Made by a program: the position numbers and the translations under genes
Notes under the pieces: generated by a model
Seen by the model: only the letters and a program-made list of their open reading frames with translations
Database searches by the model: none
What the model was told of the DNA's origin: nothing
Shown: piece after piece, positions 62,240 through 64,000 of the stretch
Numbering within the stretch: the stretch's first letter is position 1
Layout: each line of letters begins with the position of its first letter
Assembly: GCA_037974335.1 (NCBI GenBank)
Contig: CM075729.1
Location: 112,016,437 to 112,080,436, forward strand
Reading direction: 5' to 3'
Length of the DNA stretch: 64,000 nucleotides
DNA from: Prionace glauca
Taxonomy: Eukaryota > Chordata > Chondrichthyes > Carcharhiniformes > Carcharhinidae

Positions 62240-62830
62240 CTTTTAAGATGCAGTTAGATAGGCACATGAGTGAAACGAGAATGGAGGGATATGGTAGGGG
62301 ATATTAAATAGGGTTAAACCTCGGGAGACACCGGAAAGGCAGGCTGTAAGATTAATATTTTGACTTTATTCCACAGGTGGAGGTCCACCTCGTGTCAAAC
62401 GAGGGGCATTCACGCGGCGGGTCGTGCCTGGGCTGCTCTTGGAAGTTCCAGGAGTGGCCTAGAACTTCGTGTCGGTGTGTGTGCTTGATCCTGGACCGGT
62501 AGATGGGTGCCGCAACAGCTCAGTGACTAGCACTGCTGGCTGTGCAGGCACATGGATTTGGGCCTGTGTCTGTGGGAGTTTGTGCATTCTCCCTGTGGTT
62601 GCGTGGGTTTCCTCCGGGCGCTCCGGTTTCCTCCCACAACCCAAAAATGTGCTCTCAGGCTAATCGGTTTTTACCAAATTGACACTATTTCTTCCCTGAA
62701 TCTGACTGAGTAGGGTTCCATTCGTAGCCATGCAGGGTAGAATAGGTGCAGGGTGATGTGGCAGCGCGGGCTCGTTGGGCCGAAGGGCCTGTTTCCCGTG
62801 CTGGGTTGTTCTTTGTTCTTTGTTCTTGAA
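62240..62830 (+). mobile_element. LINE (family C) 3' end with SINE-like body
   Basis: After gttagataggcacatgagtg the 3' region contains cacctcgtgtcaaacgaggg, tgtctgtgggagtttgtgca and ggtttcctcccacaacccaa, and ends ggccgaagggcctgtttccc and a repeated gttctttgttctttgttctt. It has the same order as 26541-27105. Confidence 0.75.
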
Positions 62831-62842
62831 CGTGGCCCAAAT

Positions 62843-63700
62843 AAGACCATAAGACATAGGAGCAGAATTATGCCACTCGGCCCATCGTGTCTGCTCCACC
62901 ATTCGATCATGACTGCTATTTTTCTCATCCCATTCTCCTGCCTTTTCCATAACCGCTGATGCCCTTATTAACTAAGAACCTATCTATCTCTATCTTCAAG
63001 ATATTCAATGACTTGGCCTCCACAACCTCCCATAGATTCACCATTCCCTGGCTGAAGAAATGCCTACGCATCTCTGTTTTAGAGGATCATTCCTTTAGCC
63101 TGAGTTTGTGCCCTCTGGTTCTAGTTTTTGCTACTAGTGGAAACATCCTCTCCACTGTATCCAGGCCTCGCAATATCCTGTAAGTTTCAATAAGACCCTC
63201 CCTCATCCTTCTAATCTTCAATGAATACAGTCCCAGAGTCCTCAATCGTTACTCATGCAACATCTCTTCATTCCAGGGATCATTCTTATGAACCTCCTCT
63301 GGAGGCCAGCATATCCTTCCTTACATTATGAGGTCCAAAAATGCTCACAATACTTCAAATGGGATGTGACCAGAGCCTTATACAGCCTCAGATGTACATC
63401 CCTGCTCTTGTATTCCAGCCCTCTTGACATGCTAACATTGCATTTGCCTTCCTAAACGCCGACTGAACCTGCACATTAACTTTAAGAGATTCTTCAACAA
63501 TAACTCCCTCGTCCCTGTGTGTTTCTGATTTCCTAAGCATTTTCTCATTTAAGAAATGGTCTATGCTTCCATTCCTCCCACCAAAATGCATAACCTCACA
63601 GTTTTGTACATTATATTTCTGCCACTCCTTTGCCCACGATCCTAACTTGTCCAAGTCCTTCTCCGGACCCCCTGCTTCCTCAATACTACCTGTACCTCTA
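62843..63700 (-). mobile_element. CR1-like LINE 3' part, old
   Basis: The minus strand encodes LGSWAKEWQKYNVQNCEVMH, FGGRNGSIDHFLNEKMLRKS and FRKANAMLA near 63388-63654. The 3' end (gaccataagacataggagca) lies at 62843. Frames are broken in several places. Confidence 0.75.
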
Positions 63701-64000
63701 CATATCTTTGTATGCTGGAAAGTGTGGTTCGGCTATGTTTCTCGGTTGTCAGGTGGTACAAACTTGATGGGCAGAGCGGTCCCTGTTTGTATGACAAACT
63801 TTCCATGTATCTGAGATTATTTGGCATAGAAATATTGAACAAACAAATTATTTCCACATGTCACAAAGCCCTAAAATATTGTTTAATATTTTCCCTGAAT
63901 TTTTTTCTGTCAGTTCCTCGCAGATTTCATCTAACGACAGATCCAAGGTTGGTAAATGAAACCAAGACTTATTTTAAGAGATGTTTATTTCATCTCTCAA
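63701..64000. other. Window end, nothing recognised
   Basis: No exon or repeat could be assigned. Confidence 0.25.

Overview
The window looks like elasmobranch (shark) chromosomal DNA. Its repeat load is typical of that group: several CR1-clade LINE families, two kinds of tRNA-headed SINE, a palindromic fold-back repeat and one hAT transposon. It has the split genes of a vertebrate and no bacterial-style gene organisation. Nearly every long ORF belongs to a LINE.

The host content is a small cluster of immunoglobulin-superfamily receptor genes that are too finely split to appear as long ORFs. Four V-set exons have intact splice sites and phase 1-1 boundaries. All end in a germline-encoded J-like strand (YGxGTxLIV type). 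They most resemble the natural killer receptor NKp30/NCR3: W-[YH]RD, E[VL]SN, YRGR, then YYC, a short loop and GxGT. Gene 1 (minus strand; leader 4819-4861, V exon 1453-1794) is partial because the rest would lie before base 1. Gene 2 (plus strand) has a leader at 9442, two tandem V exons (12153-12491 and 16756-17094), a transmembrane exon with a lysine inside the membrane segment (21486-21620) and a possible terminal exon at 28156-28257. Gene 3 (plus strand) has a leader at 40840, one V exon (45444-45782), a transmembrane exon without that charge (50354-50491), a linker exon (52643-52683) and two cytoplasmic exons, each with one ITIM (54278-54364, VQYSTL; 55843-55899, VQYCSL, stop). All gene 3 exon phases join: leader 1, V 1-1, TM 1-1, linker 1-0, ITIM 0-0, ITIM 0-stop.

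Genes 2 and 3 are duplicates: promoters, leaders, introns and exons align between the insertions. They look like a paired activating/inhibitory receptor system. Gene 2 would signal through an adaptor contacted by the membrane lysine, and gene 3 through recruited phosphatases. Inside gene 2 a further duplication of about 2 kb doubled the V exon. LINE insertions present only in the second copy, with empty sites in the first, date that duplication relative to the LINEs.

Between and inside the introns are a nearly full-length CR1 element (29906-34248, minus; ORF1 with zinc-finger-like cysteines, coiled coil and SGNH esterase; ORF2 endonuclease-RT with a few lesions), many 5'-truncated CR1 copies, some nested in each other, older L2-like and other RT fragments, about 25 SINEs and a degraded hAT element (28653-29470) with an 8-bp target duplication. 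The last 8 kb holds mostly decayed repeats and one uncertain exon-like segment at 61094. No rRNA, functional tRNA, CRISPR or operon features were seen.
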